A stretch of DNA of 34,002 nucleotides, from the NCBI RefSeq assembly GCF_017115025.1, contig NZ_JABXKM010000047.1, forward strand, positions 1-34,002, written 5' to 3'. Made by a program: the position numbers and the translations under genes. Origin of the DNA: Nostoc sp. NOS(2021). Lineage in GTDB: Bacteria; Cyanobacteriota; Cyanobacteriia; Cyanobacteriales; Nostocaceae. Shown piece after piece: positions 33,143-34,002 of the stretch. How positions within the stretch are numbered: the stretch's first letter is position 1; each line of letters opens with the position of its first letter. Under the pieces are notes generated by a model, which had not been told where the DNA came from, made no database searches, and was given only the letters and a program-made list of their open reading frames with translations.

Positions 33143-33150
33143 ATTAAAAT

Positions 33151-33182
33151 AATTCGTAATTCGTAATTCGTAATTCGTAATT
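33151..33182. repeat. AATTCGT tandem array before a Uma2 gene
   Basis: Four to five units of AATTCGT lie just upstream of the start of Uma2 paralogue B (ATG 33142). The array extends the open frame backwards without being part of the protein. Confidence 0.85.
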
Positions 33183-33249
33183 AAGTTTTGTAATTGCGAT
33201 TTAGACTTCACCACAAAACTTACCAAACCTCCAGAATTAGTTAAAATAC

Positions 33250-33849
33250 TTATTCTGTCAGGATGTTAGATAAAATTCCGATAATTTTACCTATGTCATT
33301 AATATAATACTCGCCCAAGTCAATTTCAATCACTTGCTCAAGAAGTTTCAAAAACTTCCAGTTAGTTCCAGTGGTGACAGTACCATAAATTGTCTGAATG
33401 TTATTGCCCTCACGTTCATTAAACAATTTAGCTGCTAACATCTCTGCTACACACTGACCTAATCCAGCATTGATATTTTCTTTTTTAGCTTCTACAATTG
33501 TGACAACTGGTGCATTAAGAATTAGTAACTCTGATGAACGGCTAATAATAAAATCGCAATTTCCATTTAAACCTTGTGCTGAATCAACAGTAAAATCGAT
33601 ACCAGAAAATAAACTTATTTGATTATTTAAATATTTCCTTACAGCAATTAAAATAGGTGCAATAATCATTTCTGAGCGAGATTTTTCCGTATTACTAGCA
33701 AGAGCTAAAGGTACATTTTCCCGCAATACTTCTGCAAGTAATGGTGGACAATCTACTTCATGCACAGATGCAAATATATCAGTTTTATCAGAAATAGTTA
33801 AGCCAAAGGTTTTTCTAACTCTGTCTAAAGTAAAGTCACTGTATGACAC
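33250..33849 (-). CDS. PD-(D/E)XK nuclease-like protein
   Basis: A 199-aa protein when started at GTG 33849, which has AGGAG 8 bases upstream; the frame is open to 33927 (225 aa) from an ATG without such a site. Seen: SRSEMIIAPILIAVRKYLN (helix before the core), FTVDSAQGLNGNCDFIIS with D99, then APVVTIVEAKKENINAGLGQCVAEM with E120 and K122 and a downstream Q132 (GQC). The pattern D-X20-E-X-K and the following Q are those of PD-(D/E)XK nucleases. It resembles a cyanobacterial family of unknown function. Biological role unknown; likely accessory. Confidence 0.75.
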   Translation of the reverse strand: MSYSDFTLDRVRKTFGLTISDKTDIFASVHEVDCPPLLAEVLRENVPLALASNTEKSRSEMIIAPILIAVRKYLNNQISLFSGIDFTVDSAQGLNGNCDFIISRSSELLILNAPVVTIVEAKKENINAGLGQCVAEMLAAKLFNEREGNNIQTIYGTVTTGTNWKFLKLLEQVIEIDLGEYYINDIGKIIGILSNILTE

Positions 33850-33971
33850 TTTAGTTGCTCCTGTAAAGAATCCAGATAATAAATTGTGCCAACTATTAGC
33901 AAGATATGTTGCTGATATTTGGCACAATTATAGCGGTTCTCGGTTGAGTAGGTACTGAACCCCACCCCCAA

Positions 33972-33997
33972 CCCCCTCCCCGCAAGCGAGGAGGGGG
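33972..33997. repeat. CCCCCTCC hairpin repeat at the window edge
   Basis: CCCCCTCC (33972-33979) pairs with GGAGGGGG (33990-33997) and CGCAAGCG forms the inner stem. A very common hairpin type in Nostoc-like genomes. Confidence 0.65.
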
Positions 33998-34002
33998 CTA
34001 AG

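Noticed and set aside
1-34002. tRNA and rRNA genes
   Set aside because: I scanned spacers for cloverleaf-like stretches and conserved rRNA motifs and saw none.

Overview
The window reads as chromosomal DNA of a filamentous, Nostoc/Anabaena-type cyanobacterium. The octamer GCGATCGC (HIP1) recurs throughout. Spacers hold the short tandem heptamers and palindromic repeats typical of Nostocales. Marker genes agree: a plant-type zeta-carotene desaturase, PrxQ, a TIGR01777/ThyD-like protein, a PEP-CTERM protein and several Uma2 nucleases. No rRNA, tRNA, transposase or CRISPR array was recognised.

Layout. 0.5-2.6 kb: two tandem TspO/MBR membrane proteins, then a minus-strand pair (VanX-like D,D-dipeptidase and a DUF4926-like protein). 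2.8-5.5 kb: a PLP-dependent Orn/Lys/Arg decarboxylase and a secreted choice-of-anchor A, PEP-CTERM protein. 5.6-8.1 kb: a DrrA/DrrB-type ABC exporter followed by a small secreted protein. 8.2-11.4 kb: PrxQ, a small conserved cyanobacterial protein, cobyric acid synthase and a short 2Fe-2S ferredoxin. 11.5-12.8 kb: a complete HigBA-type module, then an orphan hicB preceded by what looks like the first codons of a deleted hicA. 12.9-14.8 kb: zds (crtQ) with a downstream SRPBCC gene. 15.1-16.8 kb: a very small ribbon-helix-helix gene and a 1.5-kb AT-rich stretch without a recognisable gene. 16.8-22.2 kb: conserved cyanobacterial genes (546-aa unknown, IscA/SufA-type Fe-S protein, TPR protein, small membrane proteins, ThyD-like SDR, FHA protein). 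22.4-25.2 kb: a copper-type P1B ATPase and a 59-aa membrane protein. 25.5-28.7 kb: two TM2-domain proteins and a CPBP-type membrane protease. 28.9-33.9 kb: an accessory-looking cluster with three Uma2 nucleases, an orphan addiction antitoxin, an Imm1-like immunity protein overlapping a GNAT-like gene, a KilA-N-like/PD-(D/E)XK protein and another PD-(D/E)XK-like protein.

The most distinctive theme is intrusion of short tandem repeats into genes. Two repeat blocks lie in frame inside the P-type ATPase. The TPR gene has its start codon in one repeat and its stop codon in another. The drrB-like gene begins directly after a repeat array. The zds stop codon belongs to a dispersed repeat. The second theme is decayed or orphan conflict modules: the hicA remnant, an orphan RelB-like antitoxin, and an immunity gene without a visible toxin. 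I see no clearly new multi-gene system; the best candidate for novel biology is the KilA-N-like/nuclease fusion and its neighbours at 29.6-33.9 kb.
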